Shown here: one piece after another, positions 1 through 10,089 of the stretch | Numbering within the stretch: the stretch's first letter is position 1 | Layout: every line of letters starts with the position of its first letter | Assembly: GCF_006494365.1 (NCBI RefSeq) | Contig: NZ_VHIP01000014.1 | Location: forward strand, 62,001-126,000 | Source of the DNA: Aestuariibacter sp. GS-14 | Lineage (GTDB): Bacteria; Pseudomonadota; Gammaproteobacteria; Enterobacterales; Alteromonadaceae | Reading direction: 5' to 3' | DNA: 64,000 nucleotides | Notes under the pieces: generated by a model | What the model was told of the DNA's origin: nothing | Database searches by the model: none | What the model saw: only the letters and a program-made list of their open reading frames with translations | Translations under genes and position numbers: made by a program

Positions 1-1039
1 GACTGGAAGAGACATACAAATCACGGGCACGGTCAGCCTGAGCTGATACTGAGCCGCCCTGATAAATCGGTACACTTACCGACAAGCCAATACTTTGGCT
101 GTCAAAAAACGGTGTGCTGTTTTTAAAGAATGGTGATTCAGTAGTTCCTTTTGAGGCACCATACGACGCACTTAAACCCACGGTTGGATAATGCCCTGCG
201 GTGGCAATATCGATGTCCATTTTGGCAACGTCAAGCGCAAGACGTTGGGCTAATAATGTCAGGTTTGCATTTTCAGCAATACTCAACCAACCATCAACAT
301 TTTCCGGGCTTGGTGCGGTTGCCGAAAAACGCTCGGTGTTTAATATATCCAAACGATCATGGTATTTGCCGGTAATAACACGCAGCGCTTCACGAGCCAG
401 TTCAATGCGGTTCTCCGCTACAATTTCCTGCGCCACTGTGCTGTCAAAGTTAGCTTGTGCTTCATGCACGTCTGTGATCGCCGTTAAGCCCACTTCAAAA
501 CGCTGTTTAGTTTGCTCCAACTGACGCTCAATGGCACGTTTTTCTGCGCGAACAAAATCCAGATTGTCCTGGGCACGCAGTACGTTTAAGTACGCGGTAA
601 CTGTGCGCACAATCAGTTCCTGAGTTGCGGCAGCATAGCTGGCATCACTTTGTTCCGCGGTTAATTCTGCGCGGTCAAGGCCCAGCCAGTTAGAGTGGTC
701 GTACAGAGACATCGTAAGATCAATGCCATAGCTGGTGGAATTGCTGTCAATGTCAACATCAACGATGTTAAAGCCGGTTGAGCCGTCATCGTTGCTTACC
801 TGGATAGTTTGCGTGGTTTCCCGTGATGACTTGGAATACCCCAGTGAACCGGAAATTTGAGGAAGTAATGCGGCGCGGCTTAGCGGAATACCTTTATAGG
901 CTGCATCGCGTTGAGCCTTGGCACGATTAACGACCGGATCGTTAGCAAGGGCCTGTTGATAAACTTCCAGTAAACTATCGGCTAATACCGGTGTAGTTAT
1001 ACCAAAACCGAGCATTAGTGATATGAGTGTTCTTTTCAT
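1..1039 (-). CDS. tolC: TolC-family outer membrane channel protein (3' end cut by window)
   Basis: This is the trimeric outer-membrane exit duct used by tripartite efflux pumps and type I secretion. Reading leftward from an ATG at 1037-1039 gives a signal peptide (MKRTLISLMLGFGITTPVLA) and then the OEP fold, with segments such as SLLEVYQQALANDPVV, DLTMSLYDHSNW and a glycine/serine-rich region near the edge (SIGLSVSVPIYQGG). About 346 codons are present; E. coli TolC is 493 residues, so roughly the last quarter lies outside. The gene diverges from nudF, the same arrangement as in E. coli, which supports orthology to tolC rather than a paralogous efflux OEP. No frame break is seen. Confidence 0.92.
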   Translation of the reverse strand, partial: MKRTLISLMLGFGITTPVLADSLLEVYQQALANDPVVNRAKAQRDAAYKGIPLSRAALLPQISGSLGYSKSSRETTQTIQVSNDDGSTGFNIVDVDIDSNSTSYGIDLTMSLYDHSNWLGLDRAELTAEQSDASYAAATQELIVRTVTAYLNVLRAQDNLDFVRAEKRAIERQLEQTKQRFEVGLTAITDVHEAQANFDSTVAQEIVAENRIELAREALRVITGKYHDRLDILNTERFSATAPSPENVDGWLSIAENANLTLLAQRLALDVAKMDIDIATAGHYPTVGLSASYGASKGTTESPFFKNSTPFFDSQSIGLSVSVPIYQGGSVSAQADRARDLYVSSS

Positions 1040-1366
1040 TTGTGCGCCTTCAATCTCAACTGTTTTGCGTATTCAAGGTGTGTTGATGGACTGTTTATAC
1101 GGTGGTAAGGTGCCTGTGTTACATCGGGTAACCCACACCGGGAGACCCACACCTCAACGCCATTGAATACTGTTCCATAATCTGTTTCGTACTTTAAGTA
1201 AGTCAACGACTAAAAGATACTTATAAGACGTAACAGAGCTTGAGCAAGTGTAACAGAATATGTGTTATGTCTGCCCAATCGTGTATTACTCAAATTATAA
1301 ATACACGGATGATCGTAAATGTTCAAATTCGTATATTAACCGGTTTACACAGTAAAAGAGAATGCA
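1040..1366. other. Divergent intergenic region between tolC and nudF
   Basis: This 327-bp region must hold the promoters of both divergent genes. It is A+T-rich near nudF (for example TACTCAAATTATAAATACAC around 1287-1306). I see no convincing palindrome, small ORF or RNA gene. The nudF start has a GAGA-type ribosome binding site (AAAAGAGAATGCA) just before its ATG. Confidence 0.5.
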
Positions 1367-1987
1367 ATGAAAGCGAAAATTCAGCGTTTCAACTCAGCTG
1401 ACGTCGAAATACTCAGTAAAAAGCCTGTCTACAATGGCTTTTTTACCATGATGCTGTATGAGTTCAGACACAAAAAATACGATGGTAGCTGGAGTGATAT
1501 TGTTCGCCGTGAAATGTTTGAACGCGGCCATGCTGTAGCGGTATTGCCCTATGATCCGGTTACCGAAGAATTCGTACTGATTGAACAGGTGAGAATGGGC
1601 GCGCTGGCCACCTCTGACTCGCCTTGGTTAATTGAAGTGATTGCCGGGATCATTGACGAAGGTGAAACTCAGGAGTCAGTATGTCACCGGGAAGCGGAAG
1701 AAGAGGCGGGTATAGCTTTAACCCATCTGACGAAAGCCTTGAGCTATCTTGCCAGTCCTGGAGGAACAACCGAACGTTTGCATATTTATATGGCGAAAAC
1801 CGATGCCACTCAGGCATCCGGCGTGCATGGCTTAGCTTATGAATCAGAAGATATTTTAGTGCATCGGGTGGCAGAGAACGACGCCCGTGAGTGGTTGGCA
1901 AACGGCAAAATAGACAACGCAGCGGCCATTATTGCGTTACAATGGTTCTTTATGAATAAGCAAAATTTACTGGCGAGCTGGCAATAA
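1367..1987 (+). CDS. nudF: ADP-ribose pyrophosphatase (Nudix hydrolase)
   Basis: It hydrolyses ADP-ribose to AMP and ribose 5-phosphate, limiting a reactive metabolite in the cytoplasm. Residues 94-116 carry a full Nudix box: G94, then E100, then REAEEEAGI, matching GX5EX7REUXEEXGU. The 206-residue length fits the ADPRase subfamily (about 209 in E. coli). It is first in a chain nudF-yqiB-cpdA-yqiA running toward parE, an order known from enterobacteria. The ATG start has a purine-rich AAAAGAGAA upstream. I see nothing unusual in the catalytic region. Confidence 0.93.
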   Translation: MKAKIQRFNSADVEILSKKPVYNGFFTMMLYEFRHKKYDGSWSDIVRREMFERGHAVAVLPYDPVTEEFVLIEQVRMGALATSDSPWLIEVIAGIIDEGETQESVCHREAEEEAGIALTHLTKALSYLASPGGTTERLHIYMAKTDATQASGVHGLAYESEDILVHRVAENDAREWLANGKIDNAAAIIALQWFFMNKQNLLASWQ

Positions 1988-1988
1988 C

Positions 1989-2429
1989 GTGGCAACCCCT
2001 TTGCGCAAATATGTACCAAATCTTCCTACGCTACAGGCAATCTGCGAGCGTAATTACGTGCATTTGTTGTCGATGCTGCCAGACTGCGACACTCAGGCCC
2101 TTACCTATCGCTTCAGCGCAGGCAAAGGACTCTGCTATCAGATCAGGATTGTCGACTCGGCCCGTTATACCAGTACCCTCGATATAGAACAGGTTGATAC
2201 TGGCACACCCGATTACATGAAGCCGGCCATGACCGTGCGCTTGTATCACGACGCCAGAATGGCAGAAGTCACGTCCAGTCAGAACGCGGGTGCACTGGCT
2301 CCCTCTTATGAATATCCCAATGCCAAAATGCGGCTGCGCAACGAAAAGCACATGGTGAATTTATTTCTTACCGAGTGGCTGCATTTTTGCCTTAATCACG
2401 ATGCCCAGCCGATTGCTCAACCGCAATGA
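1989..2429 (+). CDS. yqiB: DUF1249 family protein YqiB
   Basis: This 146-residue protein belongs to the YqiB/DUF1249 family, whose biochemical role is unknown to me. The GTG start lies one base after the nudF stop, so the two are probably translationally coupled. The sequence is soluble, with no signal or membrane segment; segments such as KYVPNLPTLQAICERNYVHL and the C-terminal NLFLTEWLHFCL are typical of the family. The end overlaps cpdA by ATGA. Position between nudF and cpdA is the main support for the name. Confidence 0.85.
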   Translation: MATPLRKYVPNLPTLQAICERNYVHLLSMLPDCDTQALTYRFSAGKGLCYQIRIVDSARYTSTLDIEQVDTGTPDYMKPAMTVRLYHDARMAEVTSSQNAGALAPSYEYPNAKMRLRNEKHMVNLFLTEWLHFCLNHDAQPIAQPQ

Positions 2430-3154
2430 AGCTGATTCAACTCTCTGATTGCCATTTGCTGGAGAACCCGGAGCGCGAAGGGTATGGCGGTATTAATCCA
2501 CTGCAAAGCCTGCTTGCGGTATTAAACCTGGTTGCAACGCAAAAGCCGGATGGCATTATTGTAACCGGCGACATCAGCGGTGATGATTCCGATGCCAGTT
2601 ACCAGTTTTTTATTGATGCACTGAATCAATGGCTGCCAGATGTGCCGATTAAAGTAATTGCCGGCAACCACGACAATAATCCATTGTTTAACTCGCGCCT
2701 TGCTCGCTGGCTTTTAACGGCTGACACCTGCTGGGAATTTGGCGATTGGTGTATTCATGGGCTGGACACCCGCTCGACGGGGACGCTGGGGATTATTAAC
2801 CCGAACCAGTTGCAACAGATCAGTACGCAAATACAACATCATGCCGAAAAACAACATTTGCTGGCACTGCATCACCATCCGGTAGCCACAGAAAGTTGGA
2901 TGGATAAACACGCGTTACAGGGTGTGCAGTTACTTGAAGCCTGGCTTGCCGAGCATCCTGTTGCCGCGCTGTTACACGGGCATATCCACGCCGATAATCT
3001 GGCTAGTCTGGCTGGCCGGCCGGTTTACGGTGCACCATCGACTTGTTGGCAGTGGGCATTAACGCCAGAATTTGGACTAGCCGACGTGGCACCAGGATTC
3101 AGACAATTCAATTTAACCTCATCACTGAGCACAGAAATAGGGAGAGTGGCATGA
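2426..3154 (+). CDS. cpdA: 3',5'-cyclic AMP phosphodiesterase CpdA
   Basis: It hydrolyses cAMP to AMP and so can lower CRP signalling. All class III metallophosphoesterase motifs are visible: LSDCH (D8, H10), VTGDIS (D49), GNHDN (80-84), the LHHHP segment and LHGHIH near 183-188. Its 242 residues are slightly shorter than E. coli CpdA (275). The ATG overlaps the yqiB stop, and its own TGA overlaps the yqiA ATG, so the four-gene chain is tightly coupled. Specificity for cAMP is inferred from family and synteny. Confidence 0.9.
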   Translation: MKLIQLSDCHLLENPEREGYGGINPLQSLLAVLNLVATQKPDGIIVTGDISGDDSDASYQFFIDALNQWLPDVPIKVIAGNHDNNPLFNSRLARWLLTADTCWEFGDWCIHGLDTRSTGTLGIINPNQLQQISTQIQHHAEKQHLLALHHHPVATESWMDKHALQGVQLLEAWLAEHPVAALLHGHIHADNLASLAGRPVYGAPSTCWQWALTPEFGLADVAPGFRQFNLTSSLSTEIGRVA

Positions 3155-3735
3155 GTGCCATTTTGTATTTACACGGATTTTTAAGTTCCCCTTTGTCGGT
3201 AAAAGCCCAGCAAACGCGTGCCTATTTGGCAGAGCATCATCCTGATATCGAGTTCATTTGCCCTGAATTGTCGAACCATCCGGCCGAGTTAAGCAAACAA
3301 CTCCTTTCGCTTATTACTGCGAATCCTGTGTTAACCGACAACGGCTTAAAAGTGATTGGCAGTTCCATGGGCGGCTATTTAGCCACCTGGCTAATGGCGC
3401 ATTTCAACGGCAAGGCTGCACTGATTAACCCAGCAGTAAAGCCCTTTGAATTGCTGGAAGGCTATTTAGGCGCGCATATCAATCCATATACTCAAAAGCA
3501 GTTTACATTGAGTAAATCAGACATTGAGCATATCAGGCGGCTCTATGTGCCACACATTACCAACCCAGCCAACTTTAAAGTACTGTTACAAACTGGTGAT
3601 GAAACCCTGGACTACCGTTTGGCGGTGCAGCATTACCAAGGGGCAGAGGTAGTTGTGGAAGAGGGTGGCGATCACAGTTTTGTGGATTACGAGCAGCATT
3701 TGCCAGCGATTGCGGCGTTTTTGTTTTCAGCCTAA
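3151..3735 (+). CDS. yqiA: Alpha/beta-fold esterase YqiA
   Basis: This small cytoplasmic alpha/beta hydrolase of the YqiA/UPF0227 family has 194 residues when started at the ATG at 3151, which overlaps the cpdA stop by four bases. An upstream in-frame start at 3043 would lie deep inside cpdA and is unlikely. The oxyanion HGF is at 8-10, the nucleophile elbow GSSMGG has Ser72, the acid is in TGDETLDYR, and the histidine is in GGDHSFVDYE. E. coli YqiA hydrolyses short acyl esters; the natural substrate is not known to me. parE follows after 132 bp. Confidence 0.9.
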   Translation: MSAILYLHGFLSSPLSVKAQQTRAYLAEHHPDIEFICPELSNHPAELSKQLLSLITANPVLTDNGLKVIGSSMGGYLATWLMAHFNGKAALINPAVKPFELLEGYLGAHINPYTQKQFTLSKSDIEHIRRLYVPHITNPANFKVLLQTGDETLDYRLAVQHYQGAEVVVEEGGDHSFVDYEQHLPAIAAFLFSA

Positions 3736-3846
3736 GGCTGAAATTGCGCTTCCTCCAAGTGCCTGATAACATCGGCCAAAACAACGCAGTTTTTTTAGCC
3801 TGGAACAGTCTCCTGCGCTTGAGTACTGAGTAACCCAAACACCTGA

Positions 3847-5760
<1,914 letters not shown>

Positions 5761-5789
5761 CGCCCCTCATTTTCACGGAAGACTAACGA

Positions 5790-6440
5790 TTGAAAGCAAT
5801 TTTATTCGACCACGACGGCACACTCATTAATTCCGAGGCCGTCCACTTTGCGCTTTGGCAACAAGTTCTGAACCCGTTCAATGTGGCATTAACCGAACAG
5901 TACTACAATAGTGTGATGGCGGGTATTCCCGTGCCCCAAAACGCAATCGACGCTGTAAGGGATTTTAATTTACCTATTACTGCTAAAGATCTTGCAGAAA
6001 GTAAGCAGTTACTTACTAAAGAGCATCTGATGAAAGCCCCGTTCCCGTTAATGCCCGGGGCTGACGAAACGCTAAAGCGCTGCAAGGAAAAAGGACTCCG
6101 GATTGCTATTGTTACCGGCGGTAGCCGTTTGTCGGTGATGCGTACCATTGAATGCTATGGTTACGAAGAGATAATTGAATGCGTGGTGGCTGTTGAGGAT
6201 GTAGAGCACAGTAAACCAGCCCCCGATTGCTACCTAAAAGCGCTGCAAGAGATGGGCATTTCAGCCTCTGAAGCGATGGCGGTAGAAGACACTGAGCACG
6301 GTTTAAAGGCCGCCGTGACAGCAGGGTTGCGCTGTGTTGCTATTCCTACCATTCAATCTGAGTCTCACGATTTTAGTGCTGCCAGTGCCAGGTTTGCCAG
6401 TCTGACCGATTGGGTGAGTGCTGAAATAACCCCATTATAA
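5790..6440 (+). CDS. HAD-superfamily phosphatase (beta-phosphoglucomutase-like)
   Basis: This 216-residue cytoplasmic HAD hydrolase has a helical C1 cap. Motif I is DHDGTLIN (D7, D9), motif II is VTGGSR, motif III is HSKPAPDCY and motif IV is VEDTEHG. The physiological substrate cannot be read from sequence; sugar phosphates or phosphoglycolate are usual for this group. The start is TTG at 5790, preceded by ACGGAAGACTAACGA, and lies 29 bp after parE, so co-transcription with parE is likely. Confidence 0.85.
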   Translation: MKAILFDHDGTLINSEAVHFALWQQVLNPFNVALTEQYYNSVMAGIPVPQNAIDAVRDFNLPITAKDLAESKQLLTKEHLMKAPFPLMPGADETLKRCKEKGLRIAIVTGGSRLSVMRTIECYGYEEIIECVVAVEDVEHSKPAPDCYLKALQEMGISASEAMAVEDTEHGLKAAVTAGLRCVAIPTIQSESHDFSAASARFASLTDWVSAEITPL

Positions 6441-6465
6441 TTGCGAGCGGGAGAGTCACGCTTAC

Positions 6466-7749
6466 ATGTTTCGACGTTTACTGTTTATCATCTTGCTAGT
6501 GCTGTTAGTCGGCGTAATCGGGCTGGCGTTCTTAACACTTGATCAGGCCCCCATTGTCACCAGGGAATCATCCAAACAGGTAGATAATGCCGATACCGTT
6601 AAAGAGTTGTTGAGGCAGTTAAAGAACAGTGTGGAAGACCGCCATGCGCAACAACAAGTACATATATCGCAATCGCAATTTGAAAGTTTAATGGGCTTTG
6701 CTCAGCGGGCGTTACCAGGCTTTCAGGGAGCGGTTGATATTGCGCCACATAAAACGCTGATCCAGGCCAGTATGGCATTGCCTGCACCCGCAAACAGTTT
6801 ATACATAAATGTGACTGCACAGGTGTTTCCTGCTGATGGGGTAGACATCGACTACGTGCGTGTGGGCAGTTTGATTATTCCGGGTGAAACCGCACTGAAT
6901 ATGGCGGTGTGGCTGGTAGACAAATTTACCAAAAGCGATGTGGCCAGCACGGCGGCAAATCAAATCACCCGGGTTACCATGACCGACTCGCAGTTGACTC
7001 TGGATATGCGCCCCCTCGATGAACTGCTGGCACAAATTGATGTAGCCCGTGGCAATATCAGTAGCGGCGAGGATCCGTTGGGTGACCTCACTACGGACTA
7101 TCTGGCGTACTTAGACGCTTCACCTTTGGGGAATTCCCCAACGCCACAAACCCTTGCGAAATACCTGAATCTGGTATTGAGCCGGGCGGCTTCACTTAGC
7201 GGTGAAGACGACGCTGTTTTGCATAATCAGGCAGCGCTGTTGTCGTTGGCTATTTATCTTGGCGATCACCGGATTTCGCAATTGGTGGGGGCAAGTCACC
7301 CAACGTCTGGTGAAATAGCGCAGCCGCGTGCACCGGCCGTACTTGCCCAACGCAATGATTTAGCCAAGCACTTCACCATTTCTGCGGCCATTCAAATTTT
7401 GTCACAGCAAAATATGACACTCGCCATTGGTGAGTTTAAAGAGCTGATGGACAGAGCCATGGGCGGCAGCGGCTATAGCTTCGTGGATCTCGCTGCGGAT
7501 ATGTCTGGTATGGCATTTGGACGCGTAGCAAGTGAGGCTACAACGGCAACCCAGGTGCAGGTATTAGCCGAAGCACATTTTCGCGAGCGCGATATTTTGC
7601 CGTATATCGGCGGATTACCTGAAGGGCTTAGCAAAGCTGAATTCCGACGCCGATACAGTGAGGTAGACAGCCCTGCTTATCGTGAACAAGTAGCGGACAT
7701 TCAGCAGAGAATTGATAAATTGCCTCTTTACCGACTCGGCGCGCAGTAG
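6466..7749 (+). CDS. Membrane-anchored protein of unknown function
   Basis: I do not recognise a named family. The 427-residue protein begins with MFRR and one hydrophobic segment (about 4-26, LLFIILLVLLVGVIGLAFL), so it is probably an inner-membrane protein with its bulk in the periplasm. The rest is soluble, with a beta-rich section near 90-190 and a helical C-terminal half (IQILSQQNMTLAIGEFKELM). It follows the HAD gene by 25 bp on the same strand. No catalytic motif is evident. The stop codon lies inside a short GCGCGC inverted repeat. Confidence 0.75.
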   Translation: MFRRLLFIILLVLLVGVIGLAFLTLDQAPIVTRESSKQVDNADTVKELLRQLKNSVEDRHAQQQVHISQSQFESLMGFAQRALPGFQGAVDIAPHKTLIQASMALPAPANSLYINVTAQVFPADGVDIDYVRVGSLIIPGETALNMAVWLVDKFTKSDVASTAANQITRVTMTDSQLTLDMRPLDELLAQIDVARGNISSGEDPLGDLTTDYLAYLDASPLGNSPTPQTLAKYLNLVLSRAASLSGEDDAVLHNQAALLSLAIYLGDHRISQLVGASHPTSGEIAQPRAPAVLAQRNDLAKHFTISAAIQILSQQNMTLAIGEFKELMDRAMGGSGYSFVDLAADMSGMAFGRVASEATTATQVQVLAEAHFRERDILPYIGGLPEGLSKAEFRRRYSEVDSPAYREQVADIQQRIDKLPLYRLGAQ

Positions 7750-7774
7750 CGCGCTGTCGGTATGAGCAAGCATA

Positions 7775-8086
7775 TTACTGATGTGATACCGCAGTAAACT
7801 GTTGAAGCGTGGCCAGTGCCAGTTCAATTTTCTTAACCAACGGCACCAGTGCCGCTTTGGCTTCGTCGTCTGACTGCGATTTTAATGCCTGCCAGTCCTG
7901 GGCAATTTCTTCCACATAAGGCGAAAAGCGTTTCGCCCGTGTTGTAAAACCACTGTCCTCGGCAAAGATTGCCACAAACTTGCCTTTTTGCTGTTGTTGC
8001 AACTGATCGAGCCGTGCGTCAGCGTCTACTGCCTTGCGATATAACGTTTGCAGCGTTTCTTGTAATTGCTGGTGTACAGAATCCAA
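7775..8086 (-). CDS. PriC-like primosomal replication protein (tentative)
   Basis: This is a short, helical, charged protein of 103 residues. I start it at TTG 8086 because AGGAGCGCTCAC gives an ideal Shine-Dalgarno sequence seven bases upstream; a further upstream start would run through the promoter region and has no such site. The stretch FAEDSGFTTRAKRFSPYVEEI resembles the core of PriC proteins, which load DnaB during replication restart, but E. coli PriC is 175 residues and lacks close visible identity here. It runs antiparallel to the preceding gene. The name is tentative; an uncharacterised coiled-coil protein is the alternative. Confidence 0.5.
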   Translation of the reverse strand: MDSVHQQLQETLQTLYRKAVDADARLDQLQQQQKGKFVAIFAEDSGFTTRAKRFSPYVEEIAQDWQALKSQSDDEAKAALVPLVKKIELALATLQQFTAVSHQ

Positions 8087-8199
8087 GTGAGCGCTCCTGT
8101 AAATTTCATTAAAGTTAATTAAAGAGTGGCCGATACAGCCATGAGGTGGGCAATTCTGCCCACTTTTTAACATTGCTACAAGCAAATAAGGAAACTGGT

Positions 8200-8391
8200 A
8201 TGGATATTCAAGGTGCAGGTGCCTCTGGAACGTCCGGTGCGTCGCTTGAGTTGGCATCGCTGAAACTGGCCAAAGACCAGCAGAAGCAAGATGGTCAGGC
8301 TACGCTTCAGTTGCTGGAATCAGCTGCTGACGTACCAAAAACCGCATCCGCAAATCCGGCTATCGGCGCCAACATCGATACCTATGCGTGA
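8200..8391 (+). CDS. Small YjfB-like putative motility protein
   Basis: This is a 63-residue protein beginning MDIQGAGASGTSGASLELAS. The ATG at 8200 has AATAAGGAAACTGGT before it, giving a good AAGGA site, so the longer reading from 8146 is rejected. The pattern of a short N-terminal MDI, small residues, then LKLAKDQQKQDGQATLQLLESA matches the YjfB/putative motility protein family, whose function is not established. Its last ten bases overlap the end of the convergent epmB gene. Confidence 0.65.
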   Translation: MDIQGAGASGTSGASLELASLKLAKDQQKQDGQATLQLLESAADVPKTASANPAIGANIDTYA

Positions 8392-9434
8392 TTAACGGAG
8401 CGTTGCTCCTGTGGATGAAGACGTAAGTCGACCGGCGTTTTGCCAGGTTGGCCACCAATTTCGGTAACGAGTTTGGGAACCATAAATCCTGGCTGACGCT
8501 TTATCACTTCAGCCATTAATGCCCTTGCTTCTTTTAGTGATACATCAAAATGCGCAGCGCCTTGCACTTTGTCGAGTGTATGCAGGTAATAAGGCATTAT
8601 GCCAGCATCGAATAACGCTTCATTTAGCGCCGTTTGCGTGTCTGCTGTATCGTTTACGCCTCGCAGTAACACCGCCTGATTCAGCAAGGTAACGCCCGCC
8701 TGTTTAAGCCTGGCAAGGCGCTTTATAAGTTCAGCCGATAGCTCATTTGCATGATTCACATGTAATACCATAATGCGCTGCAAAGGGCTGGTGGCGAACC
8801 AATCGAAGAATGCACTGTCCAGTCGCTCGGGTAACACAACGGGTAAGCGGGTGTGAATACGCAGGCGCTTGATGTGCTCAATACCGGCAATCTGCTGAGC
8901 CATATCACTTAAGTGTGAATCTTTAGCCATGAGTGGATCGCCGCCTGAGAAAATGACTTCGTTGATGTTGGTATTCGCTTCAAGATAATTTAAATGCGCG
9001 GCAAACTCCTGCTTCGACAGGCTATTATCGCTGTAGGGGAAGTGGCGTCTGAAACAATAGCGGCAATTCACGGCGCAGCCGCCTCGCACAATCATGAGTA
9101 CCCGACTATTGTATTTGTGCAGTAACCCCCGCCCTGCGGTGTCGTGTTCGCTCAGTGGATCAAGGACAAACCCTGGCGGTGTTAAAAATTCCTGGCGGTC
9201 GGGCAGAACCTGAAGTAACAACGGATCGTGGCGGTTTCCCTTTTCCATCAGACGGGCAAAATGGCGCGGCACACGCATGGGAAACAGGCGGCGGGCCTCG
9301 GCGTCGGCAGCAAAATCAGTGTTGTCGATTTGCAGGTAATCCAACAGGGAAATGGGATCGGTAAAGCTCATGGCCAATTCTTTTTGCCAGTTTTTCTCCA
9401 CAGATATGCTATTTTTTTGTATTATTTGCGCCAC
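8382..9434 (-). CDS. epmB: EF-P (R)-beta-lysine pathway lysine 2,3-aminomutase EpmB
   Basis: This radical-SAM and PLP enzyme converts L-lysine to (R)-beta-lysine, the donor used to modify elongation factor P. The cluster motif is C120, C124, C127 (GGCAVNCRYCFRRHFPY), followed by FSGGDPLMAKD and the PLP region near KVQGAAHF. Its 350 residues match E. coli EpmB (342) and the start MAQIIQ parallels MAHIV. It diverges from efp with only 34 bp between starts and overlaps the small YjfB-like gene at its 3' end. EpmA lies next to efp, completing the pathway. Confidence 0.95.
   Translation of the reverse strand: MAQIIQKNSISVEKNWQKELAMSFTDPISLLDYLQIDNTDFAADAEARRLFPMRVPRHFARLMEKGNRHDPLLLQVLPDRQEFLTPPGFVLDPLSEHDTAGRGLLHKYNSRVLMIVRGGCAVNCRYCFRRHFPYSDNSLSKQEFAAHLNYLEANTNINEVIFSGGDPLMAKDSHLSDMAQQIAGIEHIKRLRIHTRLPVVLPERLDSAFFDWFATSPLQRIMVLHVNHANELSAELIKRLARLKQAGVTLLNQAVLLRGVNDTADTQTALNEALFDAGIMPYYLHTLDKVQGAAHFDVSLKEARALMAEVIKRQPGFMVPKLVTEIGGQPGKTPVDLRLHPQEQRSVNHA
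9397..9425 (+). promoter_or_regulatory. Candidate sigma70 promoter of efp inside epmB 5' end
   Basis: TCCACA (9397-9402) and TATTAT (9420-9425) are separated by 17 bp and followed by a GC-rich TTGCGCC discriminator. The whole site lies in the first codons of the divergent epmB gene, because the gap between the two starts is only 34 bp. The -35 box matches the consensus at four of six positions. The discriminator type is common in translation-factor promoters; this is inference. Confidence 0.45.
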
Positions 9435-9468
9435 TAAATCTAAAACCTACAAGAGTTATTGAGGAATT

Positions 9469-10038
9469 ATGGCTTTTTTCAGCACTAACGAGTTCAAATC
9501 GGGCCTTAAAATTATGCTCGACGGCGAACCTTGCAACATCTTAGAAAACGAATACGTTAAACCAGGTAAAGGTCAGGCATTTAACCGGGTTAAAATTCGC
9601 AAACTGATTTCAGGCAAAGTGTTGGAAAAAACCTTCCGCTCAGGTGAGTCAGTTGAAGGCGCAGACGTATTGGATACGGATTTAGCCTACCTGTACACCG
9701 ACGGCGAATTCTACCACTTTATGAACAATGATACATTCGAACAAATCGCTGCGGATCAAAAAGCCGTAGGCGATAACGTAAAATGGCTGGTAGAAAATGA
9801 TATGTGCACTATTACGTTGTGGAATGGCACGCCAATCACAGTTACGCCACCTAACTTTGTAGAACTGGAAATTACCGAAACCGACCCCGGTCTGAAAGGC
9901 GATACCGCTGGTACGGGCGGTAAACCTGCTACGCTGTCTACCGGTGCAGTAGTACGTGTACCCTTGTTTATTCAAACCGGCGAAGTGATCAAAGTAGATA
10001 CGCGTTCGGGTGAATACGTGTCTCGCGCACAAAAATAG
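9469..10038 (+). CDS. efp: Translation elongation factor P
   Basis: EF-P binds between the P and E sites and rescues ribosomes stalled at polyproline. The 189-residue protein has the usual KOW-like domain I and two OB domains. Lys34 sits in [15 protein letters not shown], the loop that EpmA beta-lysylates; the surrounding residues are those of the lysylated subgroup rather than the rhamnosylated Arg32 type. It has a GAGGAATT ribosome binding site. Modification genes epmB and epmA flank it, so modifier and target are in one locus. Confidence 0.98.
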   Translation: MAFFSTNEFKSGLKIMLDGEPCNILENEYVKPGKGQAFNRVKIRKLISGKVLEKTFRSGESVEGADVLDTDLAYLYTDGEFYHFMNNDTFEQIAADQKAVGDNVKWLVENDMCTITLWNGTPITVTPPNFVELEITETDPGLKGDTAGTGGKPATLSTGAVVRVPLFIQTGEVIKVDTRSGEYVSRAQK

Positions 10039-10048
10039 TTCTGTTTTG

Positions 10049-10069
10049 GTGCAGGCCAGTGGCCTGCAC
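10049..10069 (+). terminator. Perfect hairpin between efp and epmA
   Basis: GTGCAGGCC, loop AGT, then GGCCTGCAC forms a nine-pair stem in the 51-bp gap. No U-tract follows (ATGCTTATT), so it may be a partial terminator or an mRNA 3'-end stabiliser that lowers epmA output relative to efp. Confidence 0.45.
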
Positions 10070-10089
10070 ATGCTTATTGAGCATTCTGC

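Noticed and set aside
151-524. Plus-strand open frames over tolC
   Set aside because: They are antisense shadows of the tolC gene, whose minus-strand translation has a signal peptide and clear TolC sequence.
7739-7754. GCGCGC hairpin at the end of the unknown membrane protein gene as a terminator
   Set aside because: It overlaps the stop codon and is not followed by a U-tract.
8146-8199. Upstream start extending the YjfB-like protein
   Set aside because: It lacks a ribosome binding site and overlaps the promoter zone; ATG 8200 has AAGGA and matches family starts.
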